Source: Sphingomonas bacterium
GTDB lineage: Bacteria > Pseudomonadota > Alphaproteobacteria > Sphingomonadales > Sphingomonadaceae
Length of the DNA stretch: 43,401 bases
Reading direction: 5' to 3'
Assembly: GCF_028293085.1 (NCBI RefSeq)
Contig: NZ_JAQGLC010000320.1
Span: 1-43,401, forward strand
Shown: positions 16,550 to 24,640 of the stretch, piece after piece
How the letters are laid out: each line of letters begins with the position of its first letter
Numbering within the stretch: the stretch's first letter is position 1
Position numbers and translations under genes: made by a program
Notes under the pieces: generated by a model
Told to the model about the DNA's origin: nothing
The model's input: the letters and a program-made list of their open reading frames with translations, nothing else
The model's database searches: none

Positions 16550-17005
16550 TTACAGGGGAAGCGCCACGGTCGATTTGATCTCCGACAGCGCGACGGTCGA
16601 GTTGATCTCCTGGATGCCCGGCACCTGGCTCAGCTTGTCGAAGAAGAATCGCTCGTAGGATTCGATATCCTTCGCAACGATGCGCAGCAGGAAGTCGACC
16701 GGGCCCATCAGTACATAAGCCTCGAGCACCTCGGGGAAGCCACGGATCGCCTCGGAGAAATCGTCGAGGTGGGCGCGGCCATGCGCGTTGAGCTTCACTT
16801 GCGCGAAGATGTGCGCGTTGAGATCGACCTTGCGGCGATCGACCAGCGCGACCCGCGCGGTAAGGATGCCGTCGCGTTCGAGCCGGTCGATCCGGCGCCA
16901 GCAGGGCGAGGGCGAAAGGCCGACCTTCTCGGCGATCTGCGCCGTCGTCTGGCTGGCATCGCGCTGCAATTCGCGGAGGATCTTGCGTTCGAATGGGTCG
17001 AGCAT
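16550..17005 (-). CDS. Lrp/AsnC-family regulator, divergent from amino-acid dehydrogenase
   Basis: A second Lrp/AsnC regulator, 151 aa, complete. The helix-turn-helix is TTAQIAEKVGLSPSPCWRRIDRLERDGIL, and the RAM domain includes FPEVLEAYVLMGPVDFLLRIVAKD. It is convergent with the first Lrp gene (about 130 bp between stops) and divergent from the leucine/phenylalanine-type dehydrogenase, with 125 bp between starts. Such pairs usually mean that the Lrp protein activates the dehydrogenase when its amino-acid substrate is present. Its C-terminus carries an internal near-repeat (INSTVALSEIKSTVALPL). The start ATG 17005 gives MLDPFERKILRELQRD, the canonical family beginning. Confidence 0.92.
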   Translation of the reverse strand: MLDPFERKILRELQRDASQTTAQIAEKVGLSPSPCWRRIDRLERDGILTARVALVDRRKVDLNAHIFAQVKLNAHGRAHLDDFSEAIRGFPEVLEAYVLMGPVDFLLRIVAKDIESYERFFFDKLSQVPGIQEINSTVALSEIKSTVALPL

Positions 17006-17070
17006 TTTAACCCCGTATGTGCGAGAATTCGGTTAGATTTACCCTGATATACCCGAACTTCCCTGAGATA

Positions 17071-17086
17071 GGTGAGAAATGTCACC
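17071..17086. promoter_or_regulatory. Inverted repeat in the lrp/dehydrogenase divergent promoter
   Basis: GGTGA and TCACC separated by 6 bp form an inverted repeat between the divergent starts of the Lrp regulator and the amino-acid dehydrogenase, about 45 bp upstream of the dehydrogenase ATG. The surrounding AT-rich stretch is unusual for this GC-rich sequence. An Lrp binding site is a reasonable guess but is unproven. Confidence 0.35.
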
Positions 17087-17130
17087 AGATAGCGGAGATA
17101 ATATGATCAAATAAACCTGCGGAGCATGTC

Positions 17131-18192
17131 ATGGTACTGAGCGTCGTCCCAGCCCCTTCACCGGCGGCAGTGCATGTGGCCCGAGACGAGGCGTCGGGCC
17201 TGGACGGCCTGATCGTGCTGCATTCGACCACGCTCGGGCCAGCCGCCGGCGGGTGCCGCTTCTGGACCTATGCCGGCGCGAACGAGATGGCGGCGGACGC
17301 GTTCCGGCTCGCCGAGGGCATGAGCTACAAGAACGCGCTGGCCGACTTGCCGTTCGGTGGCGGCAAGGCGGTGCTGCGCCGGCCGGAGGGCGATTTCGAC
17401 CGGCGCGCGCTGTTCGAGGCATTTGGGCGTGCAGTCGAGGAACTGCACGGCACCTATGTCACGGCGGAAGATGTCGGCACCTCGGTTGAGGATATGCGCG
17501 CGGTGGCGTCGGCCAGTCGTCACGTCGCCGGGCTGCCGCCGCTTGGCGACCGCCCCGGCGGCGATCCGTCGCCCTGGACGGCGCGCGGCACCTTCCTGGC
17601 GATGCAGGTCGCGGTAGAGCGGCGCCTGGGCCGTCCGCTCGCCGGCTGCACCGTGGCGGTGCAGGGCGTCGGCCATGTCGGCGCGGCGCTCGCGCGGATG
17701 CTCCACGAGGCGGGCGTAAAGCTGATCATCGCCGATATCGGCAGCACCCAGGTCGCGCGGGTCGCGGCGGAGACGGGCGCGCTGGTGGTGCCGGTGGGCG
17801 CGATCCTGTCGGCCAAAGCGGACGTGTTCGCGCCCTGCGCCATGGGGGGCATTCTCTCGCATGCGACGATCGGCAGCCTGAGCGCGAAAGTGGTGTGCGG
17901 CGCGGCGAACAACCAGCTCGCGACGCGCAAAGATGGCGAGCGGCTCGCCGACATGGGCGTGCTCTACGCCCCCGACTATGTCGTGAACGCGGGCGGCATC
18001 ATCAACGTCGCTGCCGAGTATCTGGGCTGGTCGGCCGCCACCGCCGAGGCCCGGGTAGAGGAGACGGGGGTGCGCCTCGCGCGGGTGCTTGATCTCGCCG
18101 TGTCGTCCGGGCTGGCGACCAACGTCGCCGCCGACCAACTCGCCCGCGAGACGATTGCCTCGCGGCCGCTCGACCTGAGGGCGGTGGCGTGA
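17131..18192 (+). CDS. Leucine/phenylalanine/valine-type NAD-dependent dehydrogenase
   Basis: Glu/Leu/Phe/Val dehydrogenase family enzyme, 353 aa, the length of leucine dehydrogenases rather than glutamate dehydrogenases (about 450). It catalyses oxidative deamination of a branched or aromatic amino acid to the 2-keto acid. The catalytic domain shows YKNALADLPFGGGKAVL, with the substrate-binding and catalytic lysines, and TAEDVGTSVEDM. The Rossmann domain starts at VQGVGHVGAALARML with an acidic residue after the second strand (IIADIG). The motif GAANNQLA is diagnostic. GGAG precedes the ATG. It is divergent from an Lrp regulator, overlaps the following small ACT-like gene, and lies near phhA, which makes phenylalanine or branched-chain amino acids the likely substrates. 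Substrate choice cannot be read from the sequence alone. Confidence 0.9.
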   Translation: MVLSVVPAPSPAAVHVARDEASGLDGLIVLHSTTLGPAAGGCRFWTYAGANEMAADAFRLAEGMSYKNALADLPFGGGKAVLRRPEGDFDRRALFEAFGRAVEELHGTYVTAEDVGTSVEDMRAVASASRHVAGLPPLGDRPGGDPSPWTARGTFLAMQVAVERRLGRPLAGCTVAVQGVGHVGAALARMLHEAGVKLIIADIGSTQVARVAAETGALVVPVGAILSAKADVFAPCAMGGILSHATIGSLSAKVVCGAANNQLATRKDGERLADMGVLYAPDYVVNAGGIINVAAEYLGWSAATAEARVEETGVRLARVLDLAVSSGLATNVAADQLARETIASRPLDLRAVA

Positions 18193-18434
18193 CAGCATCG
18201 CCGACATGGCGCTTCGCCATTGCCGGCGATGCGTGTCCGCAACTTGCGCTGCGGGTGCTCGGCCTGTTCGCGCAACAGGATCTGATCCCTGCCGAGGTGA
18301 CGATCCGATGTGACGCCGAAGCGCTCGACATGGCTATTGTCCAGCCCGCGCTCGATCAGCAGCGCGCCGGCATCATTGCCGAGAAGATGCGCGCGATGAT
18401 CATGGTGCGCGAGGTCATCGAGGAGCCGGTGTGA
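18189..18434 (+). CDS. Small ACT-like protein coupled to the amino-acid dehydrogenase
   Basis: An 81-residue protein with GTG start at 18189 that overlaps the dehydrogenase stop as GTGA, so translation is coupled. The sequence pattern WRFAIAGDACPQLALRVLGLFAQQDLIP, followed by a short strand (EVTIRCD) and an amphipathic helix, resembles a free-standing ACT domain, as in small regulatory subunits that bind amino acids. No other domain is present. The pairing suggests that it senses the amino acid handled by the dehydrogenase or modulates that enzyme. The fold call is moderate and the role is inferred. Its stop lies only a few bases from the convergent BKACE stop. Confidence 0.7.
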   Translation: MTASPTWRFAIAGDACPQLALRVLGLFAQQDLIPAEVTIRCDAEALDMAIVQPALDQQRAGIIAEKMRAMIMVREVIEEPV

Positions 18435-18440
18435 CGCGCA

Positions 18441-19373
18441 TCAGAAGGCGACCCCGTCGCCGCCCTTGAGTCCGAGCATCTCGCGCGCCTCCGCGGGCGT
18501 CGCGACTTCGATATCGAGCACCTCGAGAATCTGGCGGACCTTGCGGACTTGCTCTGCATTGCTTTGGGCGAGCTCGCCGCGCCGGATGAAGAGGCTGTCC
18601 TCGAGCCCGACCCGGACGCTCCCGCCGCCCAGTGCGCACTGGGTCAGGAACTTCATCGGCGGTCGGCCGACCGCGAAGCAGGACAGCATGTAATCGTCGC
18701 CGAACAGCCGGTCCGCGGTCTGCTTCATCAGCATGAAATTCTCGAGATCGGCGCCGATCCCGCCCAGGATCCCGAAGATGCACTGGATCAGGAAGGGCGG
18801 CTTGATCAACCCGGCATCGGCGAAATGCTTGACGTTGTAGAGATGCCCGACATCATAGCATTCATATTCGAAACGGGTGCCGTGCCCCTCGCCAAGCTCG
18901 ACCATGATCCGCTCGATGAGCGCGAAATTATGGTTGGCCGGGAACTGCTTGCTCTTGATCATGAGCTCGCGTTCCCACTCGTGCTTCCAGTCGAACTTGT
19001 CGGCCAGCGGCCAGAAGCCGAAGTTCATCGACCCCATGTTGAGCGAGGTCATTTCCGGGCTGGCGCGCAAGGGGCCGGCCATGCGGTCATCCTCGGAAAA
19101 GCCCGGGGCGCCGCCGGTGGTGATGTTGATCACCGCATCGCAGGATTGTTTGATGCGCGGCAGGAACTGCATGTAGAGTTCGGGATCGGGGGACGGCCGG
19201 CCGTCGCGCGGATCGCGGGCGTGAAGATGCAGGATCGCGGCACCCGCCTCTGCCGCCTCGATCGCCTGCCCGGCGATCTGATCAGGGGTGATCGGCAGAT
19301 AGGGCGACATCGAGGGGGTGTGAATCGATCCGGTCACCGCGCAGGTGATGATCGCTTTGCTCGTCTTCTTCAC
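18441..19373 (-). CDS. Beta-keto acid cleavage enzyme (BKACE/DUF849), copy 1
   Basis: BKACE family enzyme (formerly DUF849), 310 aa, full length. The family reaction is a beta-keto acid plus acetyl-CoA giving acetoacetate and a new acyl-CoA, using a zinc ion. The zinc-site motif AILHLHARDP, the glycine-rich INITTGG, SLNMGSMNFG, YECYDVGHL and VRVGLEDSLF are all present. It is a clear paralogue of the second copy at 30.9-31.8 kb, with very similar N- and C-termini; differences cluster around residues 85-150, where substrate-pocket residues usually vary, suggesting a different keto acid. It sits 12 bp downstream of the MFS transporter and is probably co-transcribed with it from the promoter carrying the paired ATCGTCGACGAT operators. 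Confidence 0.92.
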   Translation of the reverse strand: MKKTSKAIITCAVTGSIHTPSMSPYLPITPDQIAGQAIEAAEAGAAILHLHARDPRDGRPSPDPELYMQFLPRIKQSCDAVINITTGGAPGFSEDDRMAGPLRASPEMTSLNMGSMNFGFWPLADKFDWKHEWERELMIKSKQFPANHNFALIERIMVELGEGHGTRFEYECYDVGHLYNVKHFADAGLIKPPFLIQCIFGILGGIGADLENFMLMKQTADRLFGDDYMLSCFAVGRPPMKFLTQCALGGGSVRVGLEDSLFIRRGELAQSNAEQVRKVRQILEVLDIEVATPAEAREMLGLKGGDGVAF

Positions 19374-19385
19374 GGGTGGGTCCTG

Positions 19386-20729
19386 TCAGTTTGAAGAGGA
19401 GAGGGCGGCTGTGGCCGCGAAGAAGCGCCGGCTGAGCACCGCCAGCGCCGATCCGAGGATTCCGACCACGGTGATCACCAGGATGAGCGACCGCCCGAGC
19501 GCCTGCGGATCATGGAAGAGATTGTCGGTGACGAAGCCGACCAGCGGCGGCCCGAAGCCGATGCCGATCAGCGTGATCGTCGCCAGGAACATCGAGGTGA
19601 CGACGCCGCGCAGACGGTCGGGCGTCAGCATCTGGATGCCGGCGAGCGAGGCGGGCGCCCCCATCGTCACGCCGAAATTCAAAAGACCATAAGCGACCAG
19701 CGATACCGGCAGGCTGCGCGTCAGGCCGAGCAGGATCATGACCGGGATCGCGCCGATCAGACTGATGATCATGACAGGTGCTGCAGGCGCCGGCGATCCG
19801 CGCTTTTCGAACAGGTCGGTCAGATAGCCGCCGGTCAGATGCCCTGCCGGGGCGGCGATGAGGATGACACTGCCGACCAGCAATCCGGCTTGCGGCGCGG
19901 TCAGGTCGAAGAGGCGCTGGTAGAAGGTTGGCGCCCAGGCGGCGAGCGACTGGATGACGAGGATGACGGCGGAGGCCGCCGCGGTGTGGCTGAAATACGC
20001 CTTGCCATGGGTGCGGACATAAGCCGCGGCCGAGGCGATGCTGGGCTTGATCGTGCTCGAGGCGACCCGCGCCGGCTCACGGACGGTCAGCAGCAGCAGC
20101 GCGAGCACGATGCCCGGGATCGCCATCAGCACGAAGGTCCCCTGCCACGGCATGAGGTGGCCGAGCCCCGGCAGCCAGAGCCCCCCGGTGACGGTCAGTG
20201 CGGCGAGGACCGCGCCGCCGCCGATCAGCGCGGCGCTCTTGCCGAGCGAGGCGCCGAGCGTGAACACTGAAACGGCGCGGCCGATTTGCGACCGCGGGAA
20301 ATAGGATGCCAGGATCGACATCGCCGCCGGCACCAGCGCTGCTTCGCCGAAGCCGACGCCGATCCGTGCCAGGAACAGGGTGCCGAACGAGTATGCGAGG
20401 CCGCACAAAGCAGTCGCGATGCTCCACAGCAGGATGCCGGCGATAATCAGATTGCGGCGATTGACGCTGTCCGCCATCCGCCCGAGCGGTACCGCCAGCA
20501 GCGTGTAGAGGATGACGAAACCGGTACCCTGCAACAGGCCAAGCTGCGTGTCGCTGACGCCGAGATCATGCTTCAACGGCTCCATGACGAGGCTCATCAG
20601 GAACCGGTCGATGAACGACACGAGATGGCCGGTCGACAAGAGCAGCGCGACGTACCAGGCATAGACGGTCGCCGGCGTGCCTGTGACGGGACGCTCGACG
20701 AGATTTTCGGCCGCCAGGGTCGGGTTCAT
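19386..20729 (-). CDS. MFS transporter
   Basis: Major facilitator superfamily permease, 447 aa from ATG 20729 (MNPTLAAENLVERPV); the ORF-track start at 20810 would overlap the operator region. About twelve hydrophobic segments are visible. The loop 2-3 signature is GRMADSVNRRNLI, preceded by FIDRFLMSLVMEPLKHDLGVSDTQLGLLQG, typical of organic-acid/anion-type or spinster-like MFS proteins common in sphingomonads. It is followed at 12 bp by BKACE copy 1 and preceded by two GntR-type operator palindromes. A role in uptake of the compound, or of an acid intermediate, handled by the surrounding catabolic genes is likely. It is not a recognisable MatC-type malonate carrier. Confidence 0.88.
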   Translation of the reverse strand: MNPTLAAENLVERPVTGTPATVYAWYVALLLSTGHLVSFIDRFLMSLVMEPLKHDLGVSDTQLGLLQGTGFVILYTLLAVPLGRMADSVNRRNLIIAGILLWSIATALCGLAYSFGTLFLARIGVGFGEAALVPAAMSILASYFPRSQIGRAVSVFTLGASLGKSAALIGGGAVLAALTVTGGLWLPGLGHLMPWQGTFVLMAIPGIVLALLLLTVREPARVASSTIKPSIASAAAYVRTHGKAYFSHTAAASAVILVIQSLAAWAPTFYQRLFDLTAPQAGLLVGSVILIAAPAGHLTGGYLTDLFEKRGSPAPAAPVMIISLIGAIPVMILLGLTRSLPVSLVAYGLLNFGVTMGAPASLAGIQMLTPDRLRGVVTSMFLATITLIGIGFGPPLVGFVTDNLFHDPQALGRSLILVITVVGILGSALAVLSRRFFAATAALSSSN

Positions 20730-20812
20730 ATGCTGGCCATGGAAGCGGCGTCCTCGTGCCTGAATGCTCGATGGCCGCAGGAAAACACGAACCGACAATG
20801 TGCGCAACAAGA

Positions 20813-20876
20813 ATCGTCGACGATTTTAGAATTTAGTGATGGAATTGCGGCCGATTTCTCACTAATCGTAGACGAT
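20813..20876. promoter_or_regulatory. Paired GntR-type operators upstream of MFS-BKACE unit
   Basis: Two palindromes: ATCGTCGACGAT (20813-20824, within the 14-bp palindrome AATCGTCGACGATT) and ATCGTAGACGAT (20865-20876, one mismatch). Their centres are 52 bp apart and lie about 90 and 142 bp upstream of the MFS start. The half-site TCGT/ACGA agrees with FadR-subfamily GntR operators (TNGT..ACNA). The distal copy ends 1 bp before the gntR stop codon. The same pair with identical spacing precedes the TonB receptor. Confidence 0.78.
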
Positions 20877-20877
20877 C

Positions 20878-21639
20878 TTAGTTTGGCGCCTGCAGCAAGG
20901 TAATGCACCAATCGGCATGGTACAGCATGATCGCCTCTGCAGCGCGCGCATCGCCGGCCAGGATGGCGTCGGTAAGACGCTGATAATTCTCGACATATTT
21001 GTCGACATGCTTGTCCAGGTCGATCGCGATGGCAATCAGCCGGTTCCAGTATTCGACGTTGAGCGCACGCAGCACGAAATCGACATAGGGCTTCTCGCCG
21101 ATCGCGTTGGCGAGATAATGGAATTCATTGAGGATGAGGTAGAAGCGGAAGCGCGGCGCCGCATCGCTGGCCGCCGATCGTATCGCCGTCATCGCATCGG
21201 CGATTCGCGCGGCATTGTCGCCCTCGTGGATCCGCATCGCCGCGCCCTTCAGGCCCAGTGCCGCGACCGGCGCGGTCATCTCGTAGATGCCGACAAGGTC
21301 GTGGTGCGCCATCGGCCGCAGCATCGCGCCGCGATCCGGCAGCAGCTCGACCAGTCCCTGCCCGGCGAGCACCGCGAGCGCCTCGCGCACCGGCCCGCGG
21401 CTGAGCCCGAGCTGCAGGGCAAGCTCGGCCGCGACGATCCGGCTGCCCGGGCGAAGGTCGCCCGCGTCGAGCGACTCCATGATCTTCGCGTAGACGAGTT
21501 GGACAAGAGAGGTCTTGAGGCCGCCATCCGAAAGTTTCTTGGGAGCGCCGAAAGGCAAATTCGTCAGGAAAGGCGAGTTTACGCGAGCCGCACGCTCTTC
21601 AGACTTCTTCCGCCCGGCGCCATTTGTCTTGCCGTTCAC
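20878..21639 (-). CDS. GntR-family (FadR/FCD) regulator
   Basis: GntR-family transcriptional regulator. GTG 21639 (VNGKTNGAGRKK...) is chosen because AAGGGAA sits at a proper distance; the ORF-track TTG at 21687 lies further upstream. It is 253 aa long. The winged helix-turn-helix covers about residues 40-110 (YAKIMESLDAGDLRPGSRI, then LALQLGLSRGPVREALAVLAGQGLVELLPDRGAML). The rest is an all-helical FCD ligand domain. It lies between the MFS-BKACE unit and the divergent malonyl-CoA synthetase/decarboxylase genes, the position of MatR in malonate operons. It is the best candidate for binding the ATCGTCGACGAT palindromes. The effector could be malonate, malonyl-CoA or an upstream pathway acid. 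Confidence 0.9.
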   Translation of the reverse strand: MNGKTNGAGRKKSEERAARVNSPFLTNLPFGAPKKLSDGGLKTSLVQLVYAKIMESLDAGDLRPGSRIVAAELALQLGLSRGPVREALAVLAGQGLVELLPDRGAMLRPMAHHDLVGIYEMTAPVAALGLKGAAMRIHEGDNAARIADAMTAIRSAASDAAPRFRFYLILNEFHYLANAIGEKPYVDFVLRALNVEYWNRLIAIAIDLDKHVDKYVENYQRLTDAILAGDARAAEAIMLYHADWCITLLQAPN

Positions 21640-21659
21640 CGTAGTTCCCTTTTCAACAG

Positions 21660-21674
21660 GCACAGTGACTGTGC
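21660..21674. promoter_or_regulatory. Perfect 15-bp palindrome between gntR and matB
   Basis: GCACAGTGACTGTGC is a perfect inverted repeat (7-bp arms, 1-bp centre), about 21 bp upstream of the gntR GTG and about 65 bp upstream of the matB ATG. It differs in sequence from the ATCGTCGACGAT operators. It may be a binding site for a different regulator, or an autoregulatory site. Confidence 0.5.
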
Positions 21675-21738
21675 ACTCGAATATCAACGAACCGCTTCAT
21701 GTATCGAGGTGATGTTCGGTAGCCAAGGATGAATATGC

Positions 21739-23235
21739 ATGATCGACGATAACCGGTCATTTTACCACGCGCTGGCCGAATCCTTAAGTCGGGAACCGGG
21801 CTCGATCCGGCTGACAGGCGGCGGCCAGTCGTTCGACGGAGCGGCGCTGCACGCCGCCATCGAGCGCTGGGCCGGCGCGCTGGCGAGCCTCGGCGTCCAC
21901 GCCGGCGACCGGGTCGCAGTGCAAGCCGAGAAATCGATCGAACTTGTGCTGCTCTATCTCGCGACGCTGCGAATCGGCGCGGTCTATGTTCCGCTCAACA
22001 CGGCCTATCGCACGGCCGAAATCGACTATTTCCTCGGCGACGCCGAGCCCGCGATCTTCGTCTGCGATCCGTCGGCGGCGGATGCCTGTATCGGCCTGCA
22101 GGGTTGCGACGGGTCGCTATGGACGCTCGACCGGGACGGCGGCGGGACGCTCGCCGACATCGTCGCGGCTTGCGGCGACCAGGCACCACCGGCTTCGGCG
22201 GGGCCGGACGATCTGGCGGCGATCGTCTACACTTCGGGTACGACGGGCCGCTCCAAGGGAGCGATGATCACGCACCGCAACCTGCTGGCGAATGCCAGCG
22301 CGCTGATCGCGGCGTGGCGGATCGAACGCGGCGACACGCTGCTGCACGTGCTGCCGCTCTACCATATCCACGGCCTGTTCGTTGCGCTGAACACCATGCT
22401 GCTGGCGGGTGGGCGCACCAATCTCGCCGCCGGTTTCGACAGCGGTGCCGCCATCGCCGGCTTTGCCCGCGCCACGATCTTCATGGGGGTGCCGACCTAT
22501 TATACGCGGCTGCTCAATGAAACGCGGCTCAACCAGCAGGCGACTGAGGGAATCCGGCTGTTCGTCTGCGGCTCGGCGCCACTGACGCCCGCTACCTTCG
22601 ACGCGTTCGAGGCGCGAACGGGGCATGTCATCCTCGAACGCTACGGCATGTCGGAATGCGGCATCATCTGCAGCAACCCGATCGACGGCCCGCGGATCGC
22701 CGGCGCGGTCGGGTTGCCGCTGCCGGGCGTCGAGGCCCGGATCGGCGACGACGCGGCGGTCGGGGTTCTCGAAGTCCGGGGCGCCAGCGTGTTCTCCGGC
22801 TATTGGCGCCAGCCCGAAAAGACGCTGAGCGAGTTCCGCGAGGACGGCTTCTTCATCACCGGCGATATCGCGACGATCGACGATGAAGGCGTCGTCAGGA
22901 TTGTCGGTCGCGAAAAGGACATGGTCATTTCCGGCGGGCTGAACGTCTATCCCAAGGAGATCGAAACACTGATCGACCTGTTCGAGGAGGTCGACGAATC
23001 CGCAGTGATCGGCCTTGCCCATGCCGATTTCGGCGAGGCGGTCGCGGCGGTGGTCAGGCTCCATCCGGGTGCGGCCCTCGATCAGGCGGCGGCGATCGCC
23101 CGGCTGAAAGCGGATCTGGCGGGCTTCAAGCTGCCCAAGGCCGTGTTCTTCGTCGACAATCTGCCGCGCAACGCAATGGGCAAGGTTCAGAAGGCGGCAC
23201 TGCGCGAGCGCTTCAGCTGCCATTTCGAGGCTTGA
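21739..23235 (+). CDS. matB: Malonyl-CoA synthetase (MatB-like acyl-CoA ligase)
   Basis: AMP-forming acyl-CoA synthetase, 498 aa, that probably activates malonate to malonyl-CoA. Motif A5/P-loop is YTSGTTGRSKGAMITHRN, A8 is FITGDIATIDDEGVVRIVGREKDM, then VISGGLNVYPKEIE, and the C-terminal lysine motif is PRNAMGKVQK. The central stretch (LFVCGSAPLTPATFDAFEARTG, then ILERYGMSE) resembles MatB more than generic fatty-acyl ligases. The decisive context is the next gene, malonyl-CoA decarboxylase, which starts 1 bp after this stop. AAGGAT lies about 10 nt before the ATG. Methylmalonate or another short dicarboxylate is the main alternative substrate. Confidence 0.87.
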   Translation: MIDDNRSFYHALAESLSREPGSIRLTGGGQSFDGAALHAAIERWAGALASLGVHAGDRVAVQAEKSIELVLLYLATLRIGAVYVPLNTAYRTAEIDYFLGDAEPAIFVCDPSAADACIGLQGCDGSLWTLDRDGGGTLADIVAACGDQAPPASAGPDDLAAIVYTSGTTGRSKGAMITHRNLLANASALIAAWRIERGDTLLHVLPLYHIHGLFVALNTMLLAGGRTNLAAGFDSGAAIAGFARATIFMGVPTYYTRLLNETRLNQQATEGIRLFVCGSAPLTPATFDAFEARTGHVILERYGMSECGIICSNPIDGPRIAGAVGLPLPGVEARIGDDAAVGVLEVRGASVFSGYWRQPEKTLSEFREDGFFITGDIATIDDEGVVRIVGREKDMVISGGLNVYPKEIETLIDLFEEVDESAVIGLAHADFGEAVAAVVRLHPGAALDQAAAIARLKADLAGFKLPKAVFFVDNLPRNAMGKVQKAALRERFSCHFEA

Positions 23236-23236
23236 G

Positions 23237-24517
23237 ATGCGCTTGCCATGGCGGCGCAAGCGCTCGGGAAGCGAGGGCGTACCGGTGCAGCGCGCGATCG
23301 GCCTGTCGCGCAAGCTGATCACCCGCGCCGGCGAAGCGGAGGGAACCCGAGTCGCCGGCATGCTGGCGACGCTGTGCTGCACGCTGGACGATGCCGATCT
23401 TCTTGCCTTCTTCCGCTGGCTGGTCAGCGATTTCGGCCCGGATCAGGAAGGTCTGAAGGCTGCGGCGAGCGCCTATCTCGCCGATCCTGATGCGGCCCTG
23501 GCGGCATCCCTCACGGTGGCGGCGGAACCGCGCCGGCAGGAATTGCTGCGGCGGCTGAACACCGCAACCGGAGGAACCGCGCTGATCGTCGCCTTGCGTG
23601 GGCGTTTGCTGACGATGCTCCGCGCGCACCCCGAGCTCGCGCCACTCGACGCTGACCTGCGGCATTTGCTGGCCTCCTGGTTCAATCGCGGCTTTCTCGA
23701 GTTGCGCCGGATCGACTGGCACACCTCCGCGGCGATTCTGGAAAAGCTCATCGCCTATGAGGCAGTGCATGCGATCCGCGGCTGGGACGATCTGCGCGGG
23801 CGGCTTGGCGGGGACCGGCGCTGCTACGGATTCTTCCATCCCGCGCTTCCCGAGGAGCCGCTGATCTTCGTCGAGGTCGCGCTGACCGCTGCGATCAGCG
23901 ACGCGATCGGCCCGTTGCTGGATCATCCACCGATGCGCACCGAGCCGCACGCGCCGACCACCGCGATCTTCTATTCGATCAGCAACTGCCAACCCGGCCT
24001 GCGCGGCATCAGCTTCGGCAATTTCCTGATCAAGCAGATCACGCAGAACCTGAAAGCGGAAACGCCGTCGCTCGAAGTCTTCGCCACCCTGTCCCCGGTG
24101 CCGGGCTTCCGCCGCTGGCTGGACGCCGGCGGCAACGCCCTGTCGGCACCCGGCTGTGAACCGGGGGACGATCTGGTGCGGCTGTGCGCGCATTATCTGT
24201 CGGGGGTCCAGCCCGACGGGGCGCAGGGTGTCCCGCGGGACCCGGTCGCGACCTTCCACCTGTCGAACGGCGCGCGGGTGGATCGGATAAATCCCGATGC
24301 CGATCTGTCGGAGAAAGGGCAGGCCGAAAGCTGTGGGATCATGGTCAATTATCGATACCTGCCCGAAGCCATCGCCGCGAATCACGAGCGGTTCGCCGAG
24401 CGCGGCGAGGTCGCGCTTGCGCCGGCCGTAGCCGCGCTTCGTCTCCTGCGACGTGAGGGGCGCCGTGTCCGAAAGGCAACGGACGCGGTGAAATCGTCGA
24501 CGATATCCTCACAATAA
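23237..24517 (+). CDS. matA: Malonyl-CoA decarboxylase
   Basis: Malonyl-CoA decarboxylase, 426 aa, converting malonyl-CoA to acetyl-CoA and CO2. Family motifs are present: the N-terminal helical domain; HPALPEEPLIFVEVALT; the catalytic serine region FYSISNCQPGLRGISFGNFLIKQ; the conserved histidine in ATFHLSNGARVDRINPDAD; and the closing SCGIMVNYRY. With MatB it completes malonate to acetyl-CoA conversion, and acetyl-CoA is also the co-substrate of the BKACE enzymes in this region. The start ATG 23237 lies 1 bp after the matB stop, so the genes are coupled. The last codons contain one of the ATCGTCGACGAT operators (24493-24504), so the coding end doubles as control DNA for the downstream receptor gene. 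Confidence 0.92.
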   Translation: MRLPWRRKRSGSEGVPVQRAIGLSRKLITRAGEAEGTRVAGMLATLCCTLDDADLLAFFRWLVSDFGPDQEGLKAAASAYLADPDAALAASLTVAAEPRRQELLRRLNTATGGTALIVALRGRLLTMLRAHPELAPLDADLRHLLASWFNRGFLELRRIDWHTSAAILEKLIAYEAVHAIRGWDDLRGRLGGDRRCYGFFHPALPEEPLIFVEVALTAAISDAIGPLLDHPPMRTEPHAPTTAIFYSISNCQPGLRGISFGNFLIKQITQNLKAETPSLEVFATLSPVPGFRRWLDAGGNALSAPGCEPGDDLVRLCAHYLSGVQPDGAQGVPRDPVATFHLSNGARVDRINPDADLSEKGQAESCGIMVNYRYLPEAIAANHERFAERGEVALAPAVAALRLLRREGRRVRKATDAVKSSTISSQ

Positions 24518-24556
24518 GACGGTATCGCGCATAATTTATTTCAAATCGTCGACAAT
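24493..24556. promoter_or_regulatory. Paired GntR-type operators upstream of the TonB-receptor operon
   Basis: ATCGTCGACGAT (24493-24504, overlapping the 3' end of matA) and ATCGTCGACAAT (24545-24556). Their centres are 52 bp apart and about 142 and 90 bp upstream of the receptor ATG, matching the geometry in front of the MFS gene almost exactly. Two dimers about five helical turns apart would lie on the same face of the DNA. Confidence 0.78.
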
Positions 24557-24640
24557 CCCGTTGCGCATCCCCATTATTTATGTTTCTTTGAAATGCAGGT
24601 GCAGCGCTCGATGCGACGGCACGAAAGCGGGGATCGAGAT

